From positions 349,265-413,264 of the forward strand of contig NZ_JANKHG010000017.1 in the NCBI RefSeq assembly GCF_024623725.1: a DNA stretch of 64,000 nt, read 5' to 3'. This document shows positions 17,526 to 27,391 of this stretch, piece after piece; positions within the stretch are counted from its first letter, which is position 1; every line of letters starts with the position of its first letter. The position numbers and the translations under genes are program-made. The notes beneath the pieces are model-generated. The model did no database searches, was not told the DNA's origin, and was given only the letters and a program-made list of their open reading frames with translations. The DNA is from Limnobacter parvus. Its GTDB lineage: Bacteria > Pseudomonadota > Gammaproteobacteria > Burkholderiales > Burkholderiaceae_B.

Positions 17526-17584
17526 TGACACTGGATCGTATCACAATTATTCTGGTGGTGATATTCTGATACGAAGTCGTGTCA
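17526..17584. promoter_or_regulatory. Two TetR-type operators, TGAYAC-N6-GTRTCA
   Basis: O1 is TGACAC-TGGATC-GTATCA at 17526-17543. O2 is TGATAC-GAAGTC-GTGTCA at 17567-17584. Each is an imperfect 18-bp palindrome, and they are arranged as mirror images with centres 41 bp apart, about four helical turns. The outer flanks extend the mirror symmetry: TATTTGACAC and GTGTCAAATA. They lie 20 bp from the tetR start and 37 bp from the SGNH gene. Confidence 0.75.
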
Positions 17585-17621
17585 AATAGTCACCGGCTCA
17601 CTCATTCTTCGGCTGTTTGCA

Positions 17622-18980
17622 ATGAAACTTTCTATTTTGCATGGTCTGGCTTTGGCCAGTGCCTTGTTGATGACAGCCTGCGGAGGTGAGTCTTCCAACA
17701 ACTTAAACGTTGCAGCCACATCCATTCGCCCAAGCGGCGCGGGTTTTTGTAACTCTATGCAAGGCAATTTGCCGCAGGCGCGGGTGGTCACTTCCTGGAA
17801 AACTGCGCCTGGCGATGCGCTGATCACACACCCGATCAGCGGGCTGACCGTGCGCCAATCGTTCGCACCCCATTGGGCTGGCAATGTGGTGCGTTTGCGT
17901 TTAAGCAATCGCTACTCGAGCCTTCCAGTGACGTTCACCAACTTTCATTTGGCTGAAGAAGCCGAGCCGGGTGGGGCCGACATGGTACCCAACACAGAAT
18001 GCAAGCTGACTTTCAATGAGCAGCCCAGCGTTACCCTGCAAGCTGGCGAAACCGTGGTGAGCGATTGGATGGTGTACCCGGTGGAGTCTTTCAAGCGCGT
18101 GGGGGTAAGCTTTTATGCGCCTGGCCTTACGCCGCAGGTCACACGGCATTTGAATGCAAACGAGGTGCTTTACTTGAGCCTGCCAGGCGATTATGCAGGC
18201 AGCGCGGATGGCAGCGTATTTGTTGCCGCGCCCGAGGGTTACACCGCCAATTTTTTGGTAATCGAGGCGTTGGAAGTGTTGGCCCCAAAGAATGTGGGCA
18301 CCGTGGTGACAGTGGGCGATTCAATCACCGATGGGTCTGATTCAACCACCGCTTTTTTAAGCGGCCGGAGTTCACCCCTTGTTGCTACCGACCAACGTTA
18401 CCCCAATCATTTGCAGCGTCGATTCAACAGTGCAGGCATGCCGTTCACGGTGGCCAATGCTGGTATTGGTGGCAACGAGCTGTTGCGCGATGGCTGGTTG
18501 CCCCAGTTTGGCAAGGCACTGCTGACGCGATTCAATGCCGATGTACTGCAAACCCAAGGTGTAAGCCATGTGTTGCTAATGATAGGCACCAACGACTTCG
18601 GTAACCCCAAGCCAGGCCAGGCCCCTACATCTGATGAACTGATTGCCGGGTACAAAGAGTTGATTGCCAATGCAAAAAATGCGGGGCTGAAAGTCATTCT
18701 GGGCACCATACCACCAGCGGAGGGAACTGTAACTGAACTGGTACCTGTGTTACACGGCGCCGCTTCAGCCAAGCGCGGGCGCGATGAAGCCAATGCCTGG
18801 ATACGCAGCCAAACCTTGAGCGACGGTGTGGTGGATTTTGAGCAATGTCTGGAAGACAAAAATCGGCCAGGATTTTTGGCTGCTGAATACAACAGCGGTG
18901 ACAACTTACACCCCAACCCGGCGGGCTATTCGGCCATGGCGGATTGCGTGAATTTGAATCTGTTTGAGAGACAACCATGA
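17622..18980 (+). CDS. Exported SGNH/GDSL hydrolase lipoprotein
   Basis: 452 residues with a lipoprotein signal ending LLMTACGGES (Cys 20). An N-terminal beta-rich domain (about 40-220) precedes the SGNH domain. Catalytic blocks are VGDSITDG (Ser 234), IGGNE, GTNDFG and DNLHPNPAGY (Asp 427, His 430). Such enzymes deacetylate or de-esterify sugars and lipids. The start lies beside two TetR operators, and the stop overlaps the start of the GH31 gene by four bases, so the two hydrolases are made together. I infer joint breakdown of an acylated glycan or glycoside outside the cytoplasm. Confidence 0.82.
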   Translation: MKLSILHGLALASALLMTACGGESSNNLNVAATSIRPSGAGFCNSMQGNLPQARVVTSWKTAPGDALITHPISGLTVRQSFAPHWAGNVVRLRLSNRYSSLPVTFTNFHLAEEAEPGGADMVPNTECKLTFNEQPSVTLQAGETVVSDWMVYPVESFKRVGVSFYAPGLTPQVTRHLNANEVLYLSLPGDYAGSADGSVFVAAPEGYTANFLVIEALEVLAPKNVGTVVTVGDSITDGSDSTTAFLSGRSSPLVATDQRYPNHLQRRFNSAGMPFTVANAGIGGNELLRDGWLPQFGKALLTRFNADVLQTQGVSHVLLMIGTNDFGNPKPGQAPTSDELIAGYKELIANAKNAGLKVILGTIPPAEGTVTELVPVLHGAASAKRGRDEANAWIRSQTLSDGVVDFEQCLEDKNRPGFLAAEYNSGDNLHPNPAGYSAMADCVNLNLFERQP

Positions 18981-21283
18981 ACACCTTTATTGTAAGCAGT
19001 GCGCGCATGCTGGTGCTGGCATTTCTGGCGATTACCCTGCAAGGATGTTTGGGCACAGAAGAAAGTGGTGTGGTCACCAGCCCCGCCGATTCCTCAGGCG
19101 GAGTAATACAGCCCGCGCAGGTTGATCTGGGCGAGCAGGAGATCGAGCTGAGCAATACCAACGGCCGTGTGGAAATCTCGAAAAACCCTTTGCGGATTCG
19201 TTTTTTTAACTCGAGTGATGAATTGATACTAGAGCAGGTCAGCGGCGAGGGTGGTGCGCTTGAACCAGGGTTGGCCATCGACGAGCCTTTGGGCAGCGAC
19301 TATGTTCCCCGGCGTTTGTTGAATGCACCTTTCAGTTATATGGTGGGTGCGGAAGTTGCGCCCCAATTGCGGGCCACGCCCTGGGTGGGCAATTACCTTA
19401 CGCAGGCGTTGCTGGGTATTCAGTACCATGGCACCGAAGTGTTGGAAGCCACTCAAACTGCAACCGGCGTTGAACTGACGATTGCGACCAACGACCCCAC
19501 TGGCCGGGTTATTGAAGTTGAAGTAAAGCCTTCGGACAACAACAGTTTTGAAGTGCGCATGTCAGTGAACCCCGCGCAGGGCGTTGTGATGGTGGCAGAC
19601 AGTTTTGTGTTGCGCGATGAAGAATCATTTTATGGTTTTGGTGGGCGCCACAATGCGGTGAACCAGCGCGGAAATTTGCTCACTAATTTTATTCAGGCGC
19701 AGAACATTGGTGCAGGGCCGTTGGGTGTCGTGGCCAATACTGCTTCGGGGCAGGGCGAGGGTTACATGTTTCCCTCGGGTCCTGATGCGGCGTATTACAT
19801 TTCAACAGCATTTGCCTCAACAGGCGGATACGGCTTCATGCTGGATAGCACGCGGCCTTCACGTTACGACCTGGGTGCATCCAGCCCCGAAAACTGGCAA
19901 GTGAATGTGTCGGGCAGCGAGATGACGTATTTGGTGGCGCCAGGCACCGAGAAGAAAGCGTTGCAAAGCCTGTCGGGTTTGCAGGGGCGACACCGTGTGC
20001 CTTTGCAAGCTGACTTGGGTCCTACCTTGTCGCGTGCGGTGCGGGTGTTGTCTGCTCAGGCAGATGACGCAAGCAGCTATGAGGCAAAAATTTGGGACGA
20101 CCTGGCACAAATTGATGCATTCAAATTGCCCGTGAAGGGTTATGTGTTTGAGGGCTGGGAAATTTTGCCGCGCGAAACCAGCAAGACAGTGATCAAAGCT
20201 TTGCACGATCGCAACATTCGCGCGTACTTGTACATTCGGAATTATGTGGGCATCGACGTGGCCAACACCGAGCGGCTAGAAACTTTCACCGAGGCCTTGC
20301 AGGAAGGCTATGTGGTGAACGACGCAGCCGGCTTGCCTTACCTGTTTGGTACACCGTTTGGTGGCCTGGGTGCTGCCATTGACTTCACCAATCCGGAAGC
20401 AATTGCGTGGTGGGAGGGTCGTATTCGGGAAATGCTGGAAGAGCTGGGTGCTGACGGATTCATGCAAGACTTTGGTGAACACATAGCGCTGGACATGCAT
20501 TTTTTTGATGGCAGCACGGGCGAAACCATGCACAACCATTACCCCACCGTGTTCCATCAAACGACACGAAAAATTATTGACGACATTGAGCGCAAAACCG
20601 GACGGCATATTTTCTTCTGGACCCGCGCGGGTTATTCCGGAAGACAGGGCAGTTCGGGTTTTGAGTCCTCGAATTTTCCGGGTGATGAAACCAGCGATTG
20701 GTCGCGCGCCTCGGGCATTGCATCGTTAACTACCGACATGCTGAGCCGGGGTGCAACTGGCTCTTATGGCTACAACACCGACATCGGTGGTTATTTCGAC
20801 TTCCACGTGGGTGCGGCCAGTGCGGAGTTGTACACGCGGTGGTCATTCTGGGCGGCTTTGTCGCCCGTGTTTCGCGTTCACAATTCTTCCAGCAATGGCG
20901 TGCGCATGCCCTGGTTTTATGGGGAAGAAACGTTGGAGCACTGGCGCAAAGCGGCCGAGCTGCATTTGAAAGCGGCGCCGTTGATCATGCGGTTGTGGCA
21001 AGAGGCGCAAACCACTGGCGTGCCACCTGTACGCGGCTTGTGGGTGGAATACCCCAGGGATGAGCGCGCTAGGCAGGAAGATCAACAATGGCTGTTGGGC
21101 CGTGACGTGTTGGTGGCACCCGTGGTGGTGCAAGGTGCCACTACACGCGATGTGTACCTGCCCCAAGGTTGCTGGAGGCATGTGGACACGGGCGAGCAAT
21201 TTAATGGCCCTGCGGATATCACCGTACCCGCACCCATTGATTCGCTACCGTACTTTTTCAAGTGTGGAAGCAGTCCGTTCTAA
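18977..21283 (+). CDS. Glycoside hydrolase family 31 lipoprotein, YihQ-like
   Basis: 768 residues. Signal and lipobox end at LAITLQGCLGTE. The GH31 N-terminal beta-sandwich contains FVLRDEESFYGFGGRHNAVN near residue 210. In the TIM barrel the nucleophile is Asp 498 in GFMQDFGEHI, and the acid/base is Asp 570 in GDETSDW. Both segments, and the later HVGAASAELYTRWSFWAALS, follow the E. coli YihQ order. However, the QDW-type motif used by sulfoquinovosidases to read the sulfonate is replaced by VFEGWEIL, so it is probably not a sulfoquinovosidase. It hydrolyses an alpha-glycosidic bond of unknown substrate with the adjacent SGNH esterase. Confidence 0.85.
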   Translation: MNTFIVSSARMLVLAFLAITLQGCLGTEESGVVTSPADSSGGVIQPAQVDLGEQEIELSNTNGRVEISKNPLRIRFFNSSDELILEQVSGEGGALEPGLAIDEPLGSDYVPRRLLNAPFSYMVGAEVAPQLRATPWVGNYLTQALLGIQYHGTEVLEATQTATGVELTIATNDPTGRVIEVEVKPSDNNSFEVRMSVNPAQGVVMVADSFVLRDEESFYGFGGRHNAVNQRGNLLTNFIQAQNIGAGPLGVVANTASGQGEGYMFPSGPDAAYYISTAFASTGGYGFMLDSTRPSRYDLGASSPENWQVNVSGSEMTYLVAPGTEKKALQSLSGLQGRHRVPLQADLGPTLSRAVRVLSAQADDASSYEAKIWDDLAQIDAFKLPVKGYVFEGWEILPRETSKTVIKALHDRNIRAYLYIRNYVGIDVANTERLETFTEALQEGYVVNDAAGLPYLFGTPFGGLGAAIDFTNPEAIAWWEGRIREMLEELGADGFMQDFGEHIALDMHFFDGSTGETMHNHYPTVFHQTTRKIIDDIERKTGRHIFFWTRAGYSGRQGSSGFESSNFPGDETSDWSRASGIASLTTDMLSRGATGSYGYNTDIGGYFDFHVGAASAELYTRWSFWAALSPVFRVHNSSSNGVRMPWFYGEETLEHWRKAAELHLKAAPLIMRLWQEAQTTGVPPVRGLWVEYPRDERARQEDQQWLLGRDVLVAPVVVQGATTRDVYLPQGCWRHVDTGEQFNGPADITVPAPIDSLPYFFKCGSSPF

Positions 21284-21301
21284 AAGGATGCTTCCCCTGT
21301 C

Positions 21302-22828
21302 TTAAGACGGCATTGCCCGTGCAATTGGCGGGTTCACTCGCACGGCAAAGGGCATTGTGATTTCATACACAACACCACCTTGTCCAGTTTGAGTCGACAC
21401 GCCATTGCGCAATGCACGCTGGCTTGACACATACAACCTGCGCCCGTCCGGCGAGAAGGCTGGGCCTGTTACTTCAGTGGCACTGGCATCTCCTGGCAGG
21501 CGAAGCAACGGTATGGTGGTGCGATCTGGCAGCAGCACCATGGCGCGCATGTCGCCACCATCTTCCACCACAATCATTTCTCCATCCAAGGTCATGCTCA
21601 AGTTGTCCACGCCCATCATTTTTGGCTCGGATGGATCCACCGGCGAACCGATTGGGCCATCTGTGGGGTCATAAATACTTTCAATGGTGCCGCGAGCCAC
21701 GTCGATGGCCCACACGTTGTTGTCCACTTTGGTTGAGAAGTAAACGAAGCCATTCAAGAACCACACACCTTCATTGCCAGCAAAAATGGTGGAGTCGGGC
21801 AGGTATACATCCGGCTGTGGGGTACCGTCGTCAATCGCGTCCAACCAGGTAATTGGGGTCGGGCCTTGACGGGCTGCCTCAATTCCAGCGGGTACAGAAA
21901 GTACCTGCAGTTTTCCGTTTTCAAAATTGGGGCGGGAATTGGCAGGCCAATCTGTGGTTGTAAATACGGTGCGGTAGAACCGGTCTTCGCCTGTGATGTC
22001 TTCGCTGTGATAAATCGCCCTGCGTTCAACGTCGTAGGCGACCTGTTCATGTGCCTTGCGTCCAAATCGATCCAGTCGAATCGGTTCGCCACCGTTGCGC
22101 AACGGGCTGCATTCGAACATGTAACCGTCCAGAATTTCTTCGCCATTGATCCACGTGCCCCAGGGCGAGGCACCGCCCGCGCAGTTGGTGGTGGTGTTTC
22201 TTTGAATTGGGTAGGCGTCGATCAAGTTACCACTTTGATCAAACCGCAAGGCGCTGGCACCCCCGCCAAATGGCAGCAACAATGGAATTCCGCCTGGCAG
22301 CAGGGTATCCACCAGGCCGCTGATGGCGTTGGTAATTGGGCTAAGCAGTTGAAGTGAATCGCGGCTGGCCAGTTGGCGTATGGCTGAAAGCTCACTTGGA
22401 ATTTGACCAAATGCGGTTGTGGCATCGCGGGCTTCGGAATTTGACACGTAAATCCAGCCACCGTCTTCAGTGGCGAAAACAGCGCCTCCGTCCGGGTCGG
22501 AATGCCAACGGAAGTCGGGTTGGGATGGGATGGGCGGCTCATTGAACACCGCGACTACACGCGATGTAAAGCCTGCCGGCAACTGAACGCCATTTGCATC
22601 GGGCGGCATCAAAGGGCCCATCGAAGCGAAAGGACTGGTTCGCGGAGCGCCAGACCCGCTGGGCCCCACCCCTGCGCCACCTGCAGAAGAACCCCCGCCA
22701 CACGCGGTTAACCATTGCGCCGCAGAAATGCTACCTGCAGTCAGTAGCATGTTTCGCAGGAACACCCTGCGAGACAGACCTTGTTGTTCAATTTTTTTGA
22801 GTTCGTTGTGAATTACAGCCATTTCCAA
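21302..22828 (-). CDS. PhoX-like (DUF839) exported protein
   Basis: 508 residues. The N-terminus has SRRVFLRNMLLTAGSISAAQ and then WLTACGGG, a twin-arginine motif joined to a lipobox, so it is a Tat-exported lipoprotein. After a Gly/Ser-rich linker comes a beta-propeller of the PhoX/DUF839 type: WHSDPDGGAVFATEDGGWIY, SPWGTWINGEEILDGYMFE, MMGVDNLSMTLDGEMIVVED and TGPAFSPDGRRLYVSSQRA. PhoX enzymes are calcium/iron alkaline phosphatases; the metal ligands cannot be confirmed here. It converges on the GH31 gene, 18 bases apart. A short frame extension makes the first Met ambiguous by two residues. Confidence 0.75.
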   Translation of the reverse strand: MEMAVIHNELKKIEQQGLSRRVFLRNMLLTAGSISAAQWLTACGGGSSAGGAGVGPSGSGAPRTSPFASMGPLMPPDANGVQLPAGFTSRVVAVFNEPPIPSQPDFRWHSDPDGGAVFATEDGGWIYVSNSEARDATTAFGQIPSELSAIRQLASRDSLQLLSPITNAISGLVDTLLPGGIPLLLPFGGGASALRFDQSGNLIDAYPIQRNTTTNCAGGASPWGTWINGEEILDGYMFECSPLRNGGEPIRLDRFGRKAHEQVAYDVERRAIYHSEDITGEDRFYRTVFTTTDWPANSRPNFENGKLQVLSVPAGIEAARQGPTPITWLDAIDDGTPQPDVYLPDSTIFAGNEGVWFLNGFVYFSTKVDNNVWAIDVARGTIESIYDPTDGPIGSPVDPSEPKMMGVDNLSMTLDGEMIVVEDGGDMRAMVLLPDRTTIPLLRLPGDASATEVTGPAFSPDGRRLYVSSQRALRNGVSTQTGQGGVVYEITMPFAVRVNPPIARAMPS

Positions 22829-22963
22829 CCCCGTTTACTTTTGATGCTACAAGCCATTAATACTCAATTACGCGGCGAAAGGATTCAGGGGGCATGCCCT
22901 AAGTGACAGGTCATCAAATGGTCACATTCGCCCATGCTTTCGCGGTGCTTAAATTGATACCAT

Positions 22964-24424
22964 GTGCAGATGAAAAGAAACGCATTTATCGCAGGATTTT
23001 TTGGTTTTGCTTTGTGGTCAGCATTGATGTTGATCCTAGTATATCCCCATGACTGGGTTACCTTAACAAATGCACCTGTGCTTCTGATACTTGTTTCGTC
23101 CATCTATTCATTGTTGCTGCCACTGGCTTTGTCGCTAATGCTTAGCGCTTTCGCGGTGTTGATGTTCAATTATCAAATGGTCCCGCCAGTCCACACCTTT
23201 CACGTGGATTTGCATGAACACGGCATCTTGCTGATCACGATGATGGGCGTGTCGTGGTTGGTCACCTATTTGTTGCGTCGACAAAAGCAGATTGCCGCTT
23301 TGGAAAGATTACAGGCTCAACGTACATTGCGCTTGATGAAATGGAGCGAACAACTTCGCGAAGTTGATGACCCCCACACCTTGTTGTCGCAACTTAATCA
23401 ACTGGTGCGAGGTTTGGCTAGTGAATGCGATGCGATTGCGCTTGGTTTTGAAGCGCATGACCTTTCCTCGGATATCACCAGCTTGAACCCGCAACAACTC
23501 GAGGGCTTTAAGGCGTGTTTGAAAGAAAACAAGCCTTTGGGCAGAAACACGGGGCGGTATGAAAGCCTTCCCGATATTTATTTGCCCATGCGCGGGAAGT
23601 CGAAGGCATTCGGGGTTTGTGTTTGTACGCTGAATGATTCAAAGGCACAGAACATGCAGTGGACTCGCGATGTGCAGGCCCTGCTTGACCAAATGGGTTT
23701 GGCATGCGAACGCCGGGAAAGCTTGCTGCGCGCCCAAAGCGCGCGTGAACTGGCACAAAGCCAGAAAACCCGCAGCTTGTTTTTAACCTCAATTGCGCAT
23801 GACCAGCGCACCCCCCTGGCCAGCATCATGACGTCTGCCACAGCCATTCTGGAACAGGCGGGCCAATTGTCTACCCAGGAAATTCGGCGCTATGCCGAAT
23901 TGATTCATGCGGAATCTGAACAGGTTGCTCGCTTAACCGACAACACCTTGACCTTGGCACGCTTAAGCGGCGACCGGGTTGAAGTACCCATGCAGTTCGA
24001 ATCTGTAGAAGACATGGTAGCGTCTGTATTTCAACGTTTGCGCCAGCGCAAACATGTTCATTTGCCAAAGGTTGATGTTGACCCAGGCCTGCCATTGTTG
24101 AAATGCAATATGGTGCTGGTTGAACAAGCGCTCGATAACCTAATCGACAATGCCAGCAAGCATTCAGGAAAGCCAGCAACCATCGAGCTTAAAGTGAGCA
24201 AGGAAGAGGGTTCGGTGTTGTTTGAAGTGAGCGACAAGGGGCGGGGCTTGGGTATTCATGCAAACACTGATTCAGAATGGAAGGGCGATCGCGGTCGCGG
24301 AATGGGCATTGGCTTGCAGCTTTGCCATGCAGTGGCCCAAATACATGGTGGTCATTTGATTTTCAGTTCGAACAATGGGCAAGGCACTGTGGCGGGTCTG
24401 GTTTTGCCAAATTTGCCTGAGTAG
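22964..24424 (+). CDS. Sensor histidine kinase, KdpD C-terminal-like
   Basis: 486 residues. Residues 5-110 hold four membrane helices in the DUF4118 arrangement known from KdpD. A GAF-like region (about 130-245) follows. The HisKA box is IAHDQRTPLASIMTSATAIL (His near 280), and the ATPase has NLIDNASKHS, DKGRGLG and GMGIGLQLCHAV. The N-terminal KdpD and Usp domains of E. coli KdpD are absent. It is followed 14 bases later by a KdpE-like regulator and then by kup, so potassium or ionic stress sensing is likely. Starts at GTG 22964 or ATG 22970. Confidence 0.85.
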   Translation: MQMKRNAFIAGFFGFALWSALMLILVYPHDWVTLTNAPVLLILVSSIYSLLLPLALSLMLSAFAVLMFNYQMVPPVHTFHVDLHEHGILLITMMGVSWLVTYLLRRQKQIAALERLQAQRTLRLMKWSEQLREVDDPHTLLSQLNQLVRGLASECDAIALGFEAHDLSSDITSLNPQQLEGFKACLKENKPLGRNTGRYESLPDIYLPMRGKSKAFGVCVCTLNDSKAQNMQWTRDVQALLDQMGLACERRESLLRAQSARELAQSQKTRSLFLTSIAHDQRTPLASIMTSATAILEQAGQLSTQEIRRYAELIHAESEQVARLTDNTLTLARLSGDRVEVPMQFESVEDMVASVFQRLRQRKHVHLPKVDVDPGLPLLKCNMVLVEQALDNLIDNASKHSGKPATIELKVSKEEGSVLFEVSDKGRGLGIHANTDSEWKGDRGRGMGIGLQLCHAVAQIHGGHLIFSSNNGQGTVAGLVLPNLPE

Positions 24425-24438
24425 GAACAAAACGGTTT

Positions 24439-25140
24439 ATGGCCATTCGTATTCTTTTGATTGAAGATGACCGCGAGTTGGGTAGGGCGCTTCGCTCAAC
24501 ACTGACAACCGAGGGTCACGCGGTTACTACCGCAGCCAGTTTGTCTGAAGCGCAGGCCTTGATGGCAAATCAGGCTGCATGGCAACCCTTCGATTTGTTT
24601 TTGCTCGATCTTGGCCTTCCCGATGGTGAGGGACAAGAGTTTCTTCACCTTGCGCGAAAAAGCAGTACCGCCCCAGTGATTATCATTTCAGCGCGTCCGC
24701 AGGAAGAAAGCAAAATTGAGTTGCTGGATGCGGGGGCCGATGACTACCTGGTGAAACCATTTAGTGTCGGCGAATTGTTGGCGCGAATCCGTGTTGCCTT
24801 GCGCCATCGCGGAAACCATGCGCAGCCCGCTACACTGCACTACCAACGAGATGGTTTACAGGTGGATTTGGTGAAGCGCCAAATCGTGTTGAATGGCGAT
24901 GATGTGAAGTTGACCCCAACTGAATATGAACTGTTGGCCCGTTTGGTTCGAAGCGCAGGCCAAGCCGTTTCCCATCGGCAGTTATTGATGGACGTGTGGG
25001 GGCCAGAGTATTTGGAACACACCCAGTACACCCGTTTGTATGTGGGTCAGCTTCGCGGCAAACTGGAGAAAAACCCGGCCGATCCGCATTTTATTTTGAC
25101 TGAAACCGGTGTGGGTTATCGCATGCTGGCTGCCGAATAA
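24439..25140 (+). CDS. OmpR/KdpE-family response regulator
   Basis: 233 residues. The receiver domain has acidic pocket EDD (residues 9-11), phosphoacceptor in FLLDLGLPDG, the switch Ser in IIISAR and Lys in YLVKPF. The C-terminal winged helix has LTPTEYELLARLVRSAGQAV and YTRLYVGQLRGKLE. It pairs with the upstream kinase. The gap of 78 bases to kup may hold its target site. Named KdpE-like from the partner, its order and sequence, not from a measured regulon. Confidence 0.88.
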   Translation: MAIRILLIEDDRELGRALRSTLTTEGHAVTTAASLSEAQALMANQAAWQPFDLFLLDLGLPDGEGQEFLHLARKSSTAPVIIISARPQEESKIELLDAGADDYLVKPFSVGELLARIRVALRHRGNHAQPATLHYQRDGLQVDLVKRQIVLNGDDVKLTPTEYELLARLVRSAGQAVSHRQLLMDVWGPEYLEHTQYTRLYVGQLRGKLEKNPADPHFILTETGVGYRMLAAE

Positions 25141-25218
25141 ACAGCCGCACCACTTCCTTATAACTTCCTGATATGTTGCGGCGCACTATGCAGTCTGTGT
25201 TTACTTTACAGACCCGCC

Positions 25219-27114
25219 ATGACCACGAACCAGACTGAAAAAACCGAACAAAGCCGCGCTGGCCTTGCGGCACTGACATTGGGTGCCATTGGCGTTGTGT
25301 ACGGTGACATTGGCACCAGCCCGCTGTATACCGTTAAGGAAGTGTTTGGCGAAAATTCAGGCGTGCCTCTGAATCCGGAAAACCTGACTGGTGCAATTTC
25401 CGTCATTTTCTGGGCATTGATGCTGGTGGTCACACTCAAATACGTGATCCTGATTTTGAAAGCGGACAACAACGGTGAAGGAGGTGGATTGGCACTGACT
25501 GCGCTGGCCTCAGAAGCAGTCAGGAAAAAGCCCATGCTGAAAACCGTGTTGTTGCTGATTGGCGTGTTTGGCGCAACGCTTTTTTACGGCGACAGCGTGA
25601 TTACACCGGCCATTTCAGTGTTGGGAGCGATGGAAGGATTAACGTTGATCACCCCCACGTTGACGCCCTATATTATTCCACTGAGCATCATGATATTGAT
25701 TGGCTTGTTTGCAGTTCAGCGGCACGGCACGGCGGTGGTGGGTAAATTTTTCGGCCCGATTATTGTGTTGTGGTTTGTTACCTTGGGTATGGTGGGTGTG
25801 GTCAACATAGTGAACGCACCGCAAATTCTGGCTGCACTGAACCCTGTTCATGGTGTTCAGTTTGTGCTTGAACGCGGTTGGGCCTTGTTTGCAGCCATGG
25901 GTGCAATTGTGCTTGCATTGACTGGTGCAGAAGCCCTGTATGCCGACATGGGGCACTTCGGTAAAAAGCCGATTCGCTTTGCATGGACGTTTCTTGTGTT
26001 TCCATGTTTGGCCTTGAATTATTTGGGGCAGGGCGCGTTGTTGATTGCAGATCCGTCTGCCATTGAAAATCCGTTTTATCGCTCTTTCCCCGAAACCTGG
26101 GTTATTCCTGCTTTGTGCCTGGCCACCATGGCCGCCATTATTGCCTCACAAGCTGTTATTTCCGGTGCATATTCCATGAGCAAACAGGCCATACAACTAG
26201 GTTTTCTGCCGCGCATGAAAATTCACTACACGTCGGCGAAAGAATCCGGGCAAATTTACATGCCCGCCGTGAACTGGTTGCTTTTGGCAGGTGTACTGCT
26301 GGCCGTGTTGTTGTTTCAAAACTCTTCTAACCTGGCAGGTGCGTATGGCATTGCAGTGACTTTGACCATGCTGATCACCACAGTGCTGACTTACTTTGTA
26401 ATTCGCCACAGTTGGGGCCTGCCAGCCTGGCTTTCTGTCGGTGCCACCATCTTCTTCATTTTGATTGATGTGTTGCTGGTGGTTAGTTGTGCACTAAAAT
26501 TGCTTGACGGTGGGTGGTTTCCAATTGTGCTGGGCCTGGGCTTGTTTGTGGTCATGTCGACCTGGTGGAGCGGTCGCAAGTTGCTGATACAAAGCATTCA
26601 AAAAGACGGTATTAATTTATGTGACTTTCTGCCCACCTTAAATTCTGAACAAATTAACCGGGCTGAACGCACGGCGGTGTACCCCGTTGCAGATCCTGAA
26701 AAGGTGCCCATGGCTTTGCTGCACAACTTGAAGCACAACCAGGTGCTACACGCTAGAAATATTATTTTGACGGTGGTGTTTCACAGCGTGCCTTGGGTAG
26801 GCACCAAAGACCGCGTGAAGGTGAAGGCACTTGGACAAAACTTCTGGCAAGTAACTGTTCACTACGGCTTCATGAACACACCTAACATTCCAGACGCGCT
26901 TGAGTTAACTCAGGAAACGGGTTTACCCATTTCGCTGTTCGAGACCACATACTTTTTAAGTCGCGAAACTGTGGTGCCCACCGCAGGTTCGGGCATGGCC
27001 AAGTGGCGAGAACAACTGTTTTCAGCGATGAGCCGAAATGCAGGGGGTGTAGTCGACTTCTTTAGATTGCCGCTGAACGCGGTGGTTGAATTGGGTACCC
27101 GGGTGCAAATCTAA
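25219..27114 (+). CDS. kup: Kup low-affinity potassium/proton symporter
   Basis: 631 residues. Kup imports K+ with H+ through about 12 membrane helices (residues 15-455), followed by a cytoplasmic C-terminal domain. Signatures are [56 protein letters not shown] and [20 protein letters not shown]. The kdpFABC high-affinity pump is absent here, so the adjacent KdpDE-like pair probably controls Kup instead. A 6-bp inverted repeat GTCTGT-N9-ACAGAC ends 5 bases before the start codon and may hide the ribosome site. Confidence 0.95.
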   Translation: MTTNQTEKTEQSRAGLAALTLGAIGVVYGDIGTSPLYTVKEVFGENSGVPLNPENLTGAISVIFWALMLVVTLKYVILILKADNNGEGGGLALTALASEAVRKKPMLKTVLLLIGVFGATLFYGDSVITPAISVLGAMEGLTLITPTLTPYIIPLSIMILIGLFAVQRHGTAVVGKFFGPIIVLWFVTLGMVGVVNIVNAPQILAALNPVHGVQFVLERGWALFAAMGAIVLALTGAEALYADMGHFGKKPIRFAWTFLVFPCLALNYLGQGALLIADPSAIENPFYRSFPETWVIPALCLATMAAIIASQAVISGAYSMSKQAIQLGFLPRMKIHYTSAKESGQIYMPAVNWLLLAGVLLAVLLFQNSSNLAGAYGIAVTLTMLITTVLTYFVIRHSWGLPAWLSVGATIFFILIDVLLVVSCALKLLDGGWFPIVLGLGLFVVMSTWWSGRKLLIQSIQKDGINLCDFLPTLNSEQINRAERTAVYPVADPEKVPMALLHNLKHNQVLHARNIILTVVFHSVPWVGTKDRVKVKALGQNFWQVTVHYGFMNTPNIPDALELTQETGLPISLFETTYFLSRETVVPTAGSGMAKWREQLFSAMSRNAGGVVDFFRLPLNAVVELGTRVQI

Positions 27115-27158
27115 ACACCAGTCAGCTTGTGCGAACTGCGTGTTCTATAATTGTGAGC

Positions 27159-27380
27159 ATGAACGCTGAAGATCTTCAAAAGCTGGTCACCATGAAAATG
27201 CCTTTTGGTAAACACCAAGGCAAGTTGCTGGCCGATTTGCCCGGCAATTACCTGAACTGGTTTGCCCGCGAAGGTTTTCCGAAAGGCGAAATAGGCCGTT
27301 TGCTGGCCTTGATGCAGGAAATTGATCACAACGGTTTAAGCCATCTGCTTAAGCCCCTTCGCAACACCGATTCCAATTAA
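27159..27380 (+). CDS. DUF3820 family protein
   Basis: 73 residues beginning MNAEDLQKLVTMKMPFGKHQ. The motif M-PFGKHQGKLLADLPGNYLNW with FPKGEIGRLLALMQEI is DUF3820 (putative quorum-sensing-regulated virulence factor family), of unknown function. TATAAT at 27146-27151 ends 7 bases before the ATG, so a very short or leaderless transcript is possible. The frame also opens at GTG 27129. It precedes the flavoprotein gene by 11 bases. Confidence 0.75.
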   Translation: MNAEDLQKLVTMKMPFGKHQGKLLADLPGNYLNWFAREGFPKGEIGRLLALMQEIDHNGLSHLLKPLRNTDSN

Positions 27381-27391
27381 ACAAGCTTTGT

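Noticed and set aside
18977-21283. Sulfoquinovosidase assignment for the GH31 protein
   Set aside because: Catalytic region is YihQ-like, but the QDW-type sulfonate-binding motif is missing.
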